NCBI RefSeq assembly: GCF_900099765.1
Contig: NZ_FNDX01000009.1
Coordinates: forward strand, 62,001 to 126,000
Direction of reading: 5' to 3'
Origin: Paenibacillus typhae
GTDB lineage: Bacteria; Bacillota; Bacilli; Paenibacillales; Paenibacillaceae
Length of the DNA stretch: 64,000 nucleotides
Part shown: piece by piece, positions 1-9,437 of the stretch
Layout of the letters: each line of letters opens with the position of its first letter
Numbering within the stretch: position 1 is the stretch's first letter
Translations under genes and position numbers: made by a program
The notes under the pieces: model-generated
What the model saw: the letters and a program-made list of their open reading frames with translations, nothing else
What the model was told of the DNA's origin: nothing
Databases searched by the model: none

Positions 1-655
1 GATGGAACAGGATCAGATCCGCCTCAATGCCCAGCCTGCCGAGATCGGCAATACGCTCTTCAAGATGGCGGAAGAACAGCGGATTCAGGCTGAAATAATC
101 CCAGCCTTCTTCTAATGAGCCTGCGAACGGATACACCTCAGGTTCATTACTGTTGTACAAGTACGATTTCGGAAAGACACACATGCGTATTTTATTGAAA
201 GGGGAGGATTTCAGCGTCTCCAGCGTCTGTTCTTCCAGCTCTCTCCCCTGGTGAGTCCAGGCATAGCAGGTTGTTCCTACAGGGACATAAGGCGCGCCGT
301 CCGCATAGCTGAAATGAAAGGTGTCCTTTACCGATACCGGCCCGCGGTTACCCGGAACAGGTTCAACACACAGAAAGCTGCCTGTTATTCCATCCATTTC
401 CTTCACGCTGCTGAACGTTCTGAAGCTCCATTGCCCTTGCATATCCGGCATAAAACGGATGTAATAATTCCCCCCGCCGTCATAGAAGCCAGCCATGCTC
501 ACCGTTCGGTCAGCAGACATAAACTCTGCACCCAGCGAAATTTCTGTAAACGGATTTCCGGATGACGGCCCCTGAAGACTAATCTCAAACAATCCCCATT
601 GTCCGGTCTCTCCGTACACCTTAATATTTGCGTTTGCGTTGTCGTTGAATGTCAT
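1..655 (-). CDS. DUF5060/apiosidase-like glycoside hydrolase, C-terminus cut by window edge
   Basis: The first 218 residues are visible; the gene runs off the left edge. Residues about 8-85 look like the Ig-like DUF5060 domain (ending near GFYDGGGNYYIRFMPD), and from about residue 108 a TIM-barrel start of the DUF4038/DUF5605 kind follows (FHFSYADGAPYVPVGTTCYAW). Families of this type cleave plant or bacterial polysaccharide side chains. No signal peptide is seen, so the enzyme probably acts in the cytoplasm on imported oligosaccharides. The start at 655 is chosen because GGAGGA lies about 9 bases upstream. It is divergent from a LacI-type regulator, and the shared 260-bp spacer carries several dyads, so regulation by that LacI protein is likely (inference). 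Substrate is unknown. Confidence 0.75.
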   Translation of the reverse strand, partial: MTFNDNANANIKVYGETGQWGLFEISLQGPSSGNPFTEISLGAEFMSADRTVSMAGFYDGGGNYYIRFMPDMQGQWSFRTFSSVKEMDGITGSFLCVEPVPGNRGPVSVKDTFHFSYADGAPYVPVGTTCYAWTHQGRELEEQTLETLKSSPFNKIRMCVFPKSYLYNSNEPEVYPFAGSLEEGWDYFSLNPLFFRHLEERIADLGRLGIEADLILFH

Positions 656-721
656 AATGCCATTCCTCCCTAGAGAATCTTCAACCCGCATAATTTCATT
701 GTAATGATTTTTGTTTAGATT

Positions 722-735
722 AGTTTATATAAACT
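722..735. promoter_or_regulatory. 14-bp perfect palindrome AGTTTATATAAACT
   Basis: A perfect dyad between the divergent glycosidase and LacI genes. It shares the AGTTTA half-site with the inverted repeat at 822-852, so both may bind the LacI-type protein. That assignment is inference. Confidence 0.4.
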
Positions 736-752
736 TTCCCGAACACATCCTG

Positions 753-766
753 TATAAGCGCTTACA
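753..766. promoter_or_regulatory. cre/LacI-family operator-like site
   Basis: TATAAGCGCTTACA matches 13 of 14 positions of the dyad TGTAAGCGCTTACA, typical of CcpA cre sites and other LacI-family operators. It sits upstream of the minus-strand glycosidase, fitting carbon catabolite control or control by the adjacent LacI protein. Confidence 0.55.
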
Positions 767-821
767 AGAGGATATTAGCACTCATTTTTTTGTAGGTCAA
801 CGAAAATATGATTCTCTTCGC

Positions 822-852
822 AACTAAACTAATATTTCACTTTAGTTTAGTT
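822..852. promoter_or_regulatory. Inverted repeat AACTAAACT-N13-AGTTTAGTT
   Basis: Nine-base perfect arms at 822-830 and 844-852, just upstream of a TATACT -10 element at 879-884 that probably serves the LacI-type gene. The position suits autoregulation. Confidence 0.45.
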
Positions 853-915
853 TTAGTGATTTTTTTCTACCTCCATGCTATACTTTAGCCAATCCTTTTT
901 GTTGGAGTGATCCCT

Positions 916-1935
916 ATGAAAATTGACGATATCGCCAGACTTGCCGGTGTATCCAAATCAGCCGTATCTCTTGCCTTTAACAATAAGCCGGGAATCAGCG
1001 AAGCAACCCGCCGTCATATTCTCGATATCTCCCGCAGCCATGGATATATTCCAAGAACGATGAGCGGAAATAAAGCCCCGCAGCCAAAAAACAATAACGT
1101 GCTGCGGTTTGTTGCCTGCAAAAACACCGGCATCGTAACGGAACACTACGAGTCCCAGCCCTTCTTCAACGAACTGATTCATCATGTTACGGATGCCGCG
1201 ATACAAGCAGGGTATAGCCTTGTCATCTCAGCCCTGGAAATGCAGCAGCTGCAGCCGGAAATTGAAAAAATGGAAAAAGAGCAGCCCTCTGCCGGACTGT
1301 TGCTGCTTGGAACCAATCTGCCTGCCGGCTTCATTGAGAGCCTCAAATCCATCCATCCCTGCACGGTAATTTTGGATACCAGCTTCAGGCAGGTTAATGC
1401 CAGCTTCGTCTCGATTAACAATTATATGGGCGGCTATCAGGCCGCCAGGCATCTGCTTGCCTCCGGTCACCGCAGTATTGGGTATGTAGAATCAATAATC
1501 CGGGTAGTGAATTTCGAGCAGCGTAAGGAAGGATTTCTCGCCGGCCTGCAGGAGGGGGGGCTTTCTCCTGGAAACATGCCAACAGTGGCAGTTGATCCAA
1601 CGCTGGTTGTCTCCCAGGAGCCGTTCATGGAGGCGGTAACCGCTATGCCCGCATTGCCGGCTGCACTGTTTTGCGAGAATGACTATATTGCGATCAGTGT
1701 CATTAAGTCGCTTCAGGAATTGCAGATCCGGGTTCCGGAGCAGGTGGCGGTTATCGGGTTTGATGATATCACTGAGGCGAGAATCATTAGTCCTGAGCTG
1801 ACAACAATTCATGTTAGAAAAGACATACTTGCCAAATCAGCGATTGATCTGCTGCTGAAGAAAATAAGCGGTGACGGGCTAGATCATGTTCAGATACAGG
1901 TCAACACTGAGCTGGTCGTCCGTAAATCCTGTTGA
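916..1935 (+). CDS. LacI-family transcriptional regulator
   Basis: A 339-residue DNA-binding regulator. Residues about 5-25 form the LacI helix-turn-helix (DDIARLAGVSKSAVSLAF), followed by the hinge and a periplasmic-binding-protein-like effector domain with the usual C-terminal segment (VAVIGFDDITEARIISPELTTI). The family binds short dyads and releases or changes affinity when a sugar or phosphosugar binds. A GTG at 907 is in frame, but GGAG at 904-907 is correctly spaced for the ATG at 916. Divergent to the partial glycosidase on the left, so that gene is the likely target. A TATACT -10 element lies at 879-884. Confidence 0.9.
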   Translation: MKIDDIARLAGVSKSAVSLAFNNKPGISEATRRHILDISRSHGYIPRTMSGNKAPQPKNNNVLRFVACKNTGIVTEHYESQPFFNELIHHVTDAAIQAGYSLVISALEMQQLQPEIEKMEKEQPSAGLLLLGTNLPAGFIESLKSIHPCTVILDTSFRQVNASFVSINNYMGGYQAARHLLASGHRSIGYVESIIRVVNFEQRKEGFLAGLQEGGLSPGNMPTVAVDPTLVVSQEPFMEAVTAMPALPAALFCENDYIAISVIKSLQELQIRVPEQVAVIGFDDITEARIISPELTTIHVRKDILAKSAIDLLLKKISGDGLDHVQIQVNTELVVRKSC

Positions 1936-1950
1936 ACTGCTATACAAAAA

Positions 1951-1987
1951 CGGCTGCATGATCCTGTAGATAGGACAAATGCAGCCG
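1951..1987. terminator. Intrinsic terminator between convergent genes
   Basis: Stem CGGCTGCAT (1951-1959) pairs with ATGCAGCCG (1979-1987). It lies between the 3' ends of the LacI-type gene and the minus-strand chemoreceptor and may serve both. Confidence 0.6.
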
Positions 1988-1993
1988 ATTATG

Positions 1994-3751
1994 TTAAACC
2001 CTTACCTGCAGGATCGCCTGACGCATATCGCCGGTACTCACACTGATGACTCTTGAGGCTTCGTATACCTCCCTGATCTTCTCCAGCTGAAGATCGGTAA
2101 GCTCGCGGATCTGGCGGGTCTGCTCGGTAACGCCGCCGGCAATCATAGCCATGCTGCCAACAGTGGCGGCTACCTCCTCTGAACCAGCAGACAACTCCTC
2201 TGCTGTCGCAGATACATCAACGATCTGTTCCGCCACTTCCCGGAATGCGGCAGCTGCAAGCACCAGGGCTTCCTCTGCCCCTTTGGACATTCGAACCCCT
2301 TCTCCTACCTCTCTTGAAGCCTCCGTCATCTGCGTGCTTATGCCAGAAGACACTGTTCCGATATGTATCAGCAAATCTGCAACGCGCTCCACTGCCGAGG
2401 CAGAGCCTTCCGCCAGCTTGCGCACCTCGCCGGCAACGACGGTGAATCCCCGTCCGTGTTCTCCCGCCCGGGCTGCTTCTATCGAAGCATTGAGAGCCAG
2501 AAGCTTCGTCTGGTCGGCGAACTGCCTGATTGCCGCCAGAGCGCCTTCAATTTCTGCAGTATAGCCCTGAAGAAGGACAGCCATATTCATCGTCTCATCT
2601 GTTGATTCAGCAATGGATTCCATTTGCCGGCTCATCCGGGACATAGCGGTCTGGGAGGTATTTACCTTATCCAGCGCCTGGACGGCAGTCTCCGATACAG
2701 AAGCAGAGGCTGCCGAAATCCTTGCGATTCCCTGCGCCATCTCATCCATCGCCAGCGCGCTGCTCTGCGCCTCTTCCGTCTGCGTGCTTGCTCCGGAGTA
2801 AATATCTCCGATCTTTACGTTCACCGTTTCACTCATCCGCAGCACATCATCCGCATTACGGGCAAAAGTCTCTGAGGTACCGTACAGGTAATCAGATGCT
2901 GTTGATACATTCGAGACCATCCCTTTAACCCGGATATTCAATTCGCCTGACATTTTGAGCATAGCCTGATAGGCGGTTCCGATCTCATCCCGGGATTTGA
3001 CCGGCCGTCCGTGCAGAATCCGGGAAGCCTCCGCCAGATCACCGCCGGCCATCGCCCCCGCACCTGCAGTTATCGTATGCAGCGGACGCAAGGAACGGGT
3101 TATAAACCAGGCGATAATGCCAAGCGCAACCAGAGAGACTGCAAGAATAATACTGTAGAGCGGCAGGCTCTGGAGCAGCACATCCCGGGTCAGTGAACTG
3201 ACCACGGTAACATCCGTATCGATTCCCAGCGCTCCGATTAGTGCACCCTGTTCATTTTTGACCGGTACAAAGGCTGAAATGTAATCACCGTATTCAGGAT
3301 TCTTGATCAGCTCAGAGCTGGCATTTTCTCCTGCGAGAACGGACTTGACAGCGGTATCCGGCATATCCGTCTGCTCATTGATCGGGGATGCCAGCGGGTC
3401 GCCAGGCGGTCTGCCGTCAATCATCAGCAGCGGCTGACCAGCTTCATCAATTTTCACGAAATAGACATACCGGGCTCCGATGGATGTACGGAACTGGTCC
3501 AGTTCATCCCGCAGCGACCAGTAGAGCTCCGACTCCTGCGGGTCTGCCAGAAACTCACTGTAGCGTCCGGCATCAAGCTGCGTTACATAATGGCTGGCGA
3601 TGTTCATGTTGTAGCTGCTGATGGTTCCTTGAACGGCTGTCCCGGTATTCACCCATTGGATGGCGAGATTACCGGCCGTGATACCCAGGATAACTGCTGT
3701 GGTCACACAGAGAATCCGGGCTATCAGACTTTTTCGGATAAAAGCAAACAT
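1994..3751 (-). CDS. Methyl-accepting chemotaxis protein (membrane, Cache-type sensor)
   Basis: A 585-residue chemoreceptor. A membrane segment at about residues 12-33 and another near 198-220 enclose an extracellular Cache-like sensor (about 34-195, with [22 protein letters not shown] and a second [11 protein letters not shown]...GALGIDTDV module). A HAMP linker follows (about 217-275), then the cytoplasmic signalling domain with the conserved hairpin tip ([20 protein letters not shown]). It should pass ligand occupancy to CheA/CheW. The ligand is unknown. GAAAGGAAAGG precedes the ATG. A good sigma-A promoter lies upstream. No che genes are nearby, so it is an orphan receptor. Confidence 0.9.
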   Translation of the reverse strand: MFAFIRKSLIARILCVTTAVILGITAGNLAIQWVNTGTAVQGTISSYNMNIASHYVTQLDAGRYSEFLADPQESELYWSLRDELDQFRTSIGARYVYFVKIDEAGQPLLMIDGRPPGDPLASPINEQTDMPDTAVKSVLAGENASSELIKNPEYGDYISAFVPVKNEQGALIGALGIDTDVTVVSSLTRDVLLQSLPLYSIILAVSLVALGIIAWFITRSLRPLHTITAGAGAMAGGDLAEASRILHGRPVKSRDEIGTAYQAMLKMSGELNIRVKGMVSNVSTASDYLYGTSETFARNADDVLRMSETVNVKIGDIYSGASTQTEEAQSSALAMDEMAQGIARISAASASVSETAVQALDKVNTSQTAMSRMSRQMESIAESTDETMNMAVLLQGYTAEIEGALAAIRQFADQTKLLALNASIEAARAGEHGRGFTVVAGEVRKLAEGSASAVERVADLLIHIGTVSSGISTQMTEASREVGEGVRMSKGAEEALVLAAAAFREVAEQIVDVSATAEELSAGSEEVAATVGSMAMIAGGVTEQTRQIRELTDLQLEKIREVYEASRVISVSTGDMRQAILQVRV

Positions 3752-3786
3752 AGAAGCCTTTCCTTTCGCGCATGTCAGTTGCGTTT

Positions 3787-3815
3787 GTTATAGTGGGGAT
3801 TTATTGAGTTGGCAA
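3787..3815 (-). promoter_or_regulatory. Sigma-A-type promoter of the chemoreceptor
   Basis: On the minus strand, TTGCCA (3810-3815) and TATAAC (3787-3792) are 17 bp apart, about 35 bp upstream of the chemoreceptor start. Confidence 0.6.
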
Positions 3816-3971
3816 TGACAAAAGTCCCTCTAACGGAAATTTTCGACAACTTTTATGAAAATCCTTTTTTTCCATTCAGAAATTGCCGCATCTACTCTGG
3901 AAAAAACGGAATGCTGCCGCTATACTTAAAATAACCCGACTATTCGACTTGGAAATGGAGAATGAATACAT

Positions 3972-5162
3972 ATGATTACTCATTCAGCTCCTTCTATAAA
4001 AAAACAGGTATATGACCGGATTTTCGAGCATGGTACCGTTTCGAAGGCTGATTTATTACAGCATTTTGCCGTGGCCAGCAGCAGTCTGACCAGGCTGCTG
4101 GAAGACATGATTTCACAGGGCCTGATTATCGCCTCCGGCTTCGGCAGCTCTACCGGCGGAAGGAAGCCGGTTCTGTTCCAGACCAACCCCGGCCACCGCT
4201 ATCTGCTGGGGCTTGAAATATCCAGACTGTACTCCAAGCTTGGGCTGTATGATCTGCATCTCAAAACTTTATCTCTGACACGCTGGGAGATGGATGCCGG
4301 GATGACCCCGGAACGTCTGGTGGAGCTTGTCGGTAAAGCTGCGGATGCCTTTATGGCCAAGGAGGGGATTTCATCACAGCAGGTGCTGGGGATCGGCGTT
4401 GGTGCGGTGGGTCCGCTGGATCAGAAGAACGGGGTGATTCTGGAGCCGGAGCTCTTTCCTTCCCCTTCATGGAAGAACGTACCGGTATGTGAGATGCTGA
4501 CTGCTCGGCTGGGAATTCCGGCCAAGCTGGACAATGGCGCCAACACGGCGTTAATCGGCGAACACTGGGCCTTCCGCGGGGAAAATGTCGAGCATGCGCT
4601 CTATGTCCATGCCGGAGCCAACATCCGTTCCGGGATGATGTCCGGCGGCAAAATCATCCGCGGTGCCGTTGACACGGAAGGAGCGGTCGGACAGATGATC
4701 ATCCGGACTGAAGGGCCGCGGCTGAGGGATAAGGGGAACTATGGTGCACTTGAAGCCTTTGTATCTGTACCTTCGCTTGAGGAGCGGGTCCGCAGCGAGC
4801 TAAGCAACGGCCGGAGCAGCCTCCTGTCGTCGCTTGTCCCGGAGCGCGTCAATTTCACAGTATTGGTTGATGCCCTGTCAAAGGGTGATCCGCTCGTTAA
4901 GGAGCAGTTTACCGAAACGGCCCGTTATCTGGGCATCGGACTGGCCAACCTGATCAATACCTTCCATCCCGAATATGTCATTCTCGGCGGTCCACTGGTC
5001 AGTGCTGACCCGCTGGTGTTCCAGACAGCCGTAGAAGTTGCTAAGAAGAATACGTACCGCTACCCGGAGTACAGTCCCGTCTTCACACAGGGTGCACTTA
5101 CGGATGAAGCAGTGGCAACCGGGGCAGCAATCATGCTGCTTCACGAATGGGAACTGAACTAA
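3972..5162 (+). CDS. ROK-family protein with winged helix, degenerate kinase residues
   Basis: A 396-residue protein laid out like NagC/XylR: N-terminal winged helix (about residues 8-62, with LLQHFAVASSSLTRLLEDM) and a ROK sugar-kinase fold (about 75-390). The usual DxGxT phosphate loop is replaced by LGLEISRLYSKLGLYDL, and the zinc motif CxCGxxGCxE by RLRDKGNYGALEAF, with no cysteines. The sugar-binding/catalytic ExD region reads KLDNGANTALIGEH, with Gly where the catalytic Asp normally sits. It is therefore probably a transcription factor without kinase activity, possibly with changed ligand sensing (inference). GGAG precedes the ATG by about 12 bases. Targets are not evident. Confidence 0.82.
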   Translation: MITHSAPSIKKQVYDRIFEHGTVSKADLLQHFAVASSSLTRLLEDMISQGLIIASGFGSSTGGRKPVLFQTNPGHRYLLGLEISRLYSKLGLYDLHLKTLSLTRWEMDAGMTPERLVELVGKAADAFMAKEGISSQQVLGIGVGAVGPLDQKNGVILEPELFPSPSWKNVPVCEMLTARLGIPAKLDNGANTALIGEHWAFRGENVEHALYVHAGANIRSGMMSGGKIIRGAVDTEGAVGQMIIRTEGPRLRDKGNYGALEAFVSVPSLEERVRSELSNGRSSLLSSLVPERVNFTVLVDALSKGDPLVKEQFTETARYLGIGLANLINTFHPEYVILGGPLVSADPLVFQTAVEVAKKNTYRYPEYSPVFTQGALTDEAVATGAAIMLLHEWELN

Positions 5163-5235
5163 AAGCTGCGGTGACCTCTGCAAGTACATCATAAATGGAT
5201 TTGTGATTTCATTAGCCGCTGACGCTTCATAAAAA

Positions 5236-5274
5236 AACAGCCTGCACCGGATTATTGATCCGGTGCAGGCTGTT
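5236..5274. terminator. Strong bidirectional intrinsic terminator
   Basis: A perfect 17-bp stem (AACAGCCTGCACCGGAT at 5236-5252 with its complement at 5258-5274) and a 5-base loop, with A-rich sequence before it and T-rich after. It separates the ROK gene from the convergent gene at 5312. Confidence 0.9.
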
Positions 5275-5311
5275 TGGCATTAATTCAGGCAGTTAAACTA
5301 TAAATCATCTG

Positions 5312-6205
5312 TTATTTAGTGAGTCTTTGTCTGATCAACACAGCCAGCTCCTCTGCCGTATCCCAGACCAGCGGACGGATGTCGTGCAGCTGGACATCAA
5401 GCTGGGCGGCTCCGCTGCTGTGTACGGTCCAGATTACTGGAATGCCCAGTCCAAGCGCATAGCCTGCTGCGAAATATACACCTGCTGAGCGGCCTGTTAA
5501 ATCAGCTATGATCAATTTGCTCTCGGCAAGCTGCTCCAGCGGATACTGCCCGCTGTCATTCGCCGCCGGATGAGTAAGCACAGACGGCAGATAACCGTAT
5601 TGGCCGATTGTGGACAATAAGTTTTCCTGCCACAAGGCAGTAAGCTCATCATTAGCGGAAAGAAGCACGGAGCAGGGCTTTAATTTCTTGCCGCCCGCAC
5701 TTGCGGCAGCTTCATTCCATCCCTGCTGCGTAAGCTGAAAATTCATCCCTTCCCGGATGAGCAGCTGCTCGCTTCCAAGCTTGTCTATGATATATACCAA
5801 TTCCTGCAGGTTAGGGGAATAGGTCAGGTTATAGCTGGCAGACAGCGGATGAATCATAACAGGGTCCCCCGGAGACTCAGAATGCCGGTACAGGAACTGC
5901 AGCAGCCGGTTTCCTTTGTCCTCAATCGTTACCGGGGTTTTGGGACTGCCTGCTATTGAATCCAGATCACCGGAAGAAAGATGGACGTGCTCGCCACAAT
6001 CGGTCTTTTCCCTGATGTAGCCTGAAACAACATGCAGCAGATCCCGTTTGGCAGCGTGCGACAGTGCATTAATCGCATCATAGCTGTCCTTATGGAGGAA
6101 ATAGAACCCGCCCGGAGAGCAGGAGCAATCCAGATAACGGTCATATTCCCCCTCCCGTTCGATCGGAACAATAGCATCACAGAACAAACAGTGTTTCTTA
6201 GTCAT
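5312..6205 (-). CDS. Zinc-ribbon protein with nucleoside 2-deoxyribosyltransferase-like C-terminus
   Basis: A 297-residue protein, not assigned to a named family. It begins with a short Cys pair (CLFC, then a CSC at about residue 28), suggesting a small metal-binding ribbon, followed by an unassigned helical middle. The last 100 residues resemble the nucleoside 2-deoxyribosyltransferase/TIR-like Rossmann fold: SKLIIADLTGRSAGVYFAAG and YALGLGIPVIWTVH follow the ADLTG...GYAxGLGKPVI pattern. Such domains act on nucleotides or NAD-like molecules, but no catalytic activity can be claimed here. AGGTGAT lies 7 bases before the chosen ATG at 6205; an upstream in-frame extension lacks a ribosome site. 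Cytosolic, transcribed alone. Confidence 0.6.
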   Translation of the reverse strand: MTKKHCLFCDAIVPIEREGEYDRYLDCSCSPGGFYFLHKDSYDAINALSHAAKRDLLHVVSGYIREKTDCGEHVHLSSGDLDSIAGSPKTPVTIEDKGNRLLQFLYRHSESPGDPVMIHPLSASYNLTYSPNLQELVYIIDKLGSEQLLIREGMNFQLTQQGWNEAAASAGGKKLKPCSVLLSANDELTALWQENLLSTIGQYGYLPSVLTHPAANDSGQYPLEQLAESKLIIADLTGRSAGVYFAAGYALGLGIPVIWTVHSSGAAQLDVQLHDIRPLVWDTAEELAVLIRQRLTK

Positions 6206-6342
6206 ACAACTTATCACCTCGTATCCATTGCTACCCTCTACCATAACACTATTTTGCCGGCAGAAGACTGGTAAATGGCACCAGGGCAATGAGAGCGGAC
6301 TACAACACCTTATCGGAACTGCATCTGAGGAGCTTCGGACAA

Positions 6343-9150
6343 TTATCGAATAATCCGCTGCAGCTCGTCAATGGTTACCTCTGCCTCCGGATTAAATGCC
6401 TCAGAGCGCATGTAGCCGGTAAGACTGGACAGGAATTGTCTGCCCTCCGGAGTCTCAGCAGCCTTATCTGCATGGAGCGGACAAATCAGCAGCCTGCTTT
6501 CACCAACGCGGCATTCCAGCAGGAAGCCCAGCTTGTGATTACGCTCGAAGTTGTCGATGGTCTGGACAATCGGACTCCAATTTTGATCCGTACCATCCAG
6601 AATAAGTGATTTTGAATGCTCGATAATGTTCCACCAAGGATAAGTGGAATGCTCTTCACTCGGGAAGCTTCCGAGCGCAGGATGAGTATTATCAATCAGC
6701 AGACCCATCGTGCCGACCGGCACAGGACGGTTCATGCTCTCGGAGATGGAACGGAACATCGGATAACACCAGAAATCGGTGCTGTAAAAGCCTTGGACCG
6801 CATTCTTCAGTGAATTCGGGTCCGGCATCAGCAGGAGATCTGCCCCCTGCTCCAGCAGCGCCCGCGCTTCATCATCAAGCTCATGGCAAACATGCACGTC
6901 TTCAAGTCCGGTGCTGCCTGTATCGGGATAAATCCAAAGATCATAGCTCTTGCGGATATCTGTGCCGGTAATCTGCAGATTCAGCTTAACGGAGGTCATT
7001 GCCTTAACAACCGGAAGGTCGAGCTTAAGCTGGTATAGTTGAAAATAATTAGCATCTGCCGGAATCTCTGCAATCCCATTTCCTTCACTTAATGTTCCGC
7101 TGTCTGCCGTTAAGGACCAATCGAGTTCAAGCGTATCCGGAGTGCTGCTGCGGAACCAGCTGAGCTCAATATCCGCCTGGAACGGTTCCCCGGAAACGTA
7201 GTTATATTTCGGGAACCGCGCGAGCAGTACTGCATCATTACAGAAGGTGCGCCATTCCTCCGGTGTAATCATGCCCTTGGAGTCCATAAAAGCATCCAGG
7301 ATACCGACTAGCGCAGTGCCCTGGCCGCTGAAATCCTGCAGATCCAGCAGCTGGAACCCCGCAAGCCGCTTCGTGCGGAAGGCGGCCTCCAGCTCTTCCT
7401 TGTAGCAGGCAGCCGCCAGCTTGCCGGAAGCTGCAAAATATTTGGCAGCAAGATGGCCAAGGCCGTTCTTTTCCAGGCGTTCACGGAAGACCTCGAAATT
7501 TTTGGCCTTGAGCGGTCCGCTGTATTTGGCTATTTCCTCGAAATCAGGGTAGGTCGCATATTGGCCGATCTCATGCGAGATGACCGGGATGTGCGGAATC
7601 CATTCTCCGGAAGCATCATCAGCCTGTACCGTTTTGGCTTCGGTGCCGTACTGGATCTGAATTTCACCTCCGGTTCCTGTTCCTCCATCCGCACCCGTTG
7701 CCATTGCAGGAGGTACGAACTGGTCGTCGTAATCCTTCATGGTTCCCGGCACAGCAGTCTGAACATGGCCCAGCGGCGCATCACACATTGCATAAGAGCC
7801 TCTGAACAGCCGGCTTCTGGAGAACCGCACTCCGCAGAAAAAGTCCTCGTGCTCCAGAATTTCCGGCACCCATTGGTGATTATTGGAACCCTGTGTATAA
7901 AGCGGTCTGCTGTCAAATTCCTTGTATTCCTTTAGAATGGAATCTATTTTGGCCCTGCTGCCCCACAGCTCATTGCCGAGCGACATCATAACGAAGGACG
8001 GATGGTTGCCGAAAGCCTGCAGAATGGCATAGCCTTCGCTCACCAGATAATCCTGCTCCGCCTGATTATGGTTATCGTCGGTCGGTTCAGTGACGGTGCC
8101 CCAGAAGGGCAGTTCCGGCTCCATATAGATGCCCAGCAAATCTGCCGCTGTAAAAGCCGCCTCAGGCGGACAGCAGGTGTGGAACCGGTAATGGTTGATG
8201 CCGTAGGATTTGGAAATCCCGAGGATTCTGACCCATTCTTCCACATCGGTCGGCGCATAGCCGGTCAGCGGAAAGATCAGTCCGTCATGCTTGCCGCGCA
8301 GAAAGGTCTTCTGTCCGTTTATAGCAAATTTATCGCCGTCCGCCTTGAACTCCCGCAAGCCGAAGACAAGCTCGTTGCGGTCAGCTACAACACCTTCTCC
8401 AGTACTTAGGGCAAGGCTCACATTGTACAGATTGGGTGCGAATTCACTCCACAGCAGCGCATCAGGGCCAAGGCTGTATTCTAAGTCAAAATCCCCCGGT
8501 GTGAGCACATACGTCTGTGCAGCCGCCACATGTCCGGCTGCATTCACAGCATCACCGTTGAAGCTTGCAGCGGATACAGTCAGCACTGCTTCTGCGCTGC
8601 CTTCAAGCTTAGCTGTGATGCGGAGCGAGCGGCTTGCCATATCCGGAGTAAGCCGGATTCCGCTCAAATACGATTCAGCGAAGAACTGCAGCTCCATCCG
8701 GCCGGTGATGCCATTCCAGTTCGTCTGGGTATCCGGGGAGGTCATATGTCCGCCTTTGGTAGGGTATCCGGTGTTGCTGACACAGACTGTAACGTTATGG
8801 CTGCCTGCCGTCAGGCGGCCCAAATCGTACACATGTGCTGTATTCAGGCTGTCCCGGCTGCCGATTTCCTTCCCGTCAATATAAAGCGTTGTCATCCGCG
8901 TGCGCTCCAGATACAACCGGCATGACAGATCAGCGGCCTCCTCAGTGATCTCAATCTCCTTTGAATACCAAGCCTGGCCTTCGAACAGATATTCGTCAGT
9001 CAGCGCGCTGATCAGAACCTCCTCGTTCTTGGGTCCTTTTCGGGCGTAAGAGGTCGTGCCCGGTAATTGAATAGTATCAGTGTAAGGCAATACAAGCCCC
9101 TTTTTGTCTCCATCCAGCTGCAGCTTCCATTCGCCTTCCAGCTTGATCAT
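6343..9150 (-). CDS. Glycoside hydrolase family 2 protein (beta-galactosidase/glucuronidase-like)
   Basis: About 935 residues. N-terminal jelly-roll sugar-binding domain (about 1-160), Ig-like beta-sandwich (about 165-265), TIM barrel (about 270-600) and extra C-terminal domains. The likely acid/base is Glu394 in SLGNELWG and the nucleophile Glu527 in SHEIGQ, both standard for GH2. There is no signal peptide, so it acts on imported beta-linked oligosaccharides in the cytoplasm. The start is uncertain: an ATG at 9180 lacks a ribosome site, while the ATG at 9150 begins the natural GEWKLQLDG domain and has GGGAGTGGGA upstream at a long spacing. A consensus promoter lies at 9229-9257. Exact sugar specificity cannot be read from the sequence. 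Confidence 0.88.
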   Translation of the reverse strand: MIKLEGEWKLQLDGDKKGLVLPYTDTIQLPGTTSYARKGPKNEEVLISALTDEYLFEGQAWYSKEIEITEEAADLSCRLYLERTRMTTLYIDGKEIGSRDSLNTAHVYDLGRLTAGSHNVTVCVSNTGYPTKGGHMTSPDTQTNWNGITGRMELQFFAESYLSGIRLTPDMASRSLRITAKLEGSAEAVLTVSAASFNGDAVNAAGHVAAAQTYVLTPGDFDLEYSLGPDALLWSEFAPNLYNVSLALSTGEGVVADRNELVFGLREFKADGDKFAINGQKTFLRGKHDGLIFPLTGYAPTDVEEWVRILGISKSYGINHYRFHTCCPPEAAFTAADLLGIYMEPELPFWGTVTEPTDDNHNQAEQDYLVSEGYAILQAFGNHPSFVMMSLGNELWGSRAKIDSILKEYKEFDSRPLYTQGSNNHQWVPEILEHEDFFCGVRFSRSRLFRGSYAMCDAPLGHVQTAVPGTMKDYDDQFVPPAMATGADGGTGTGGEIQIQYGTEAKTVQADDASGEWIPHIPVISHEIGQYATYPDFEEIAKYSGPLKAKNFEVFRERLEKNGLGHLAAKYFAASGKLAAACYKEELEAAFRTKRLAGFQLLDLQDFSGQGTALVGILDAFMDSKGMITPEEWRTFCNDAVLLARFPKYNYVSGEPFQADIELSWFRSSTPDTLELDWSLTADSGTLSEGNGIAEIPADANYFQLYQLKLDLPVVKAMTSVKLNLQITGTDIRKSYDLWIYPDTGSTGLEDVHVCHELDDEARALLEQGADLLLMPDPNSLKNAVQGFYSTDFWCYPMFRSISESMNRPVPVGTMGLLIDNTHPALGSFPSEEHSTYPWWNIIEHSKSLILDGTDQNWSPIVQTIDNFERNHKLGFLLECRVGESRLLICPLHADKAAETPEGRQFLSSLTGYMRSEAFNPEAEVTIDELQRIIR

Positions 9151-9228
9151 TGTCTGCAAGAATCCCACTCCCAATCGCATATTTCTGCTAATTCAATATA
9201 AAGGATGAATAGTATAGTCCTGTTGTTA

Positions 9229-9257
9229 ATTATAGTCCTATATTTACATGTTATCAA
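9229..9257 (-). promoter_or_regulatory. Sigma-A promoter of the GH2 gene
   Basis: On the minus strand TTGATA (9252-9257), a 17-bp spacer and TATAAT (9229-9234). The direct repeat AGGACTATA occurs over the -10 and again about 20 bp downstream, which could be an operator. Confidence 0.75.
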
Positions 9258-9308
9258 TTTATATAATTTTTATAATAACAATAATAACATGCGTGTAGAA
9301 ATCCTAAT

Positions 9309-9334
9309 AAGCCGTACGGTGATCCGTACGGCTT
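9309..9334. terminator. Hairpin terminator after the Gfo/Idh operon
   Basis: AAGCCGTACGG (9309-9319) pairs perfectly with 9324-9334 across a TGAT loop, downstream of the minus-strand oxidoreductase pair. The T-tract is poor. Confidence 0.6.
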
Positions 9335-9437
9335 GCAGTCCTAAGTTATTCATTTTGTTCTCGCCTTAATACCACACTCATTTTACTCTAACTGCACTTC
9401 ATACAACTATAACTGCTATTTTCTTCGTTCGACTCCT

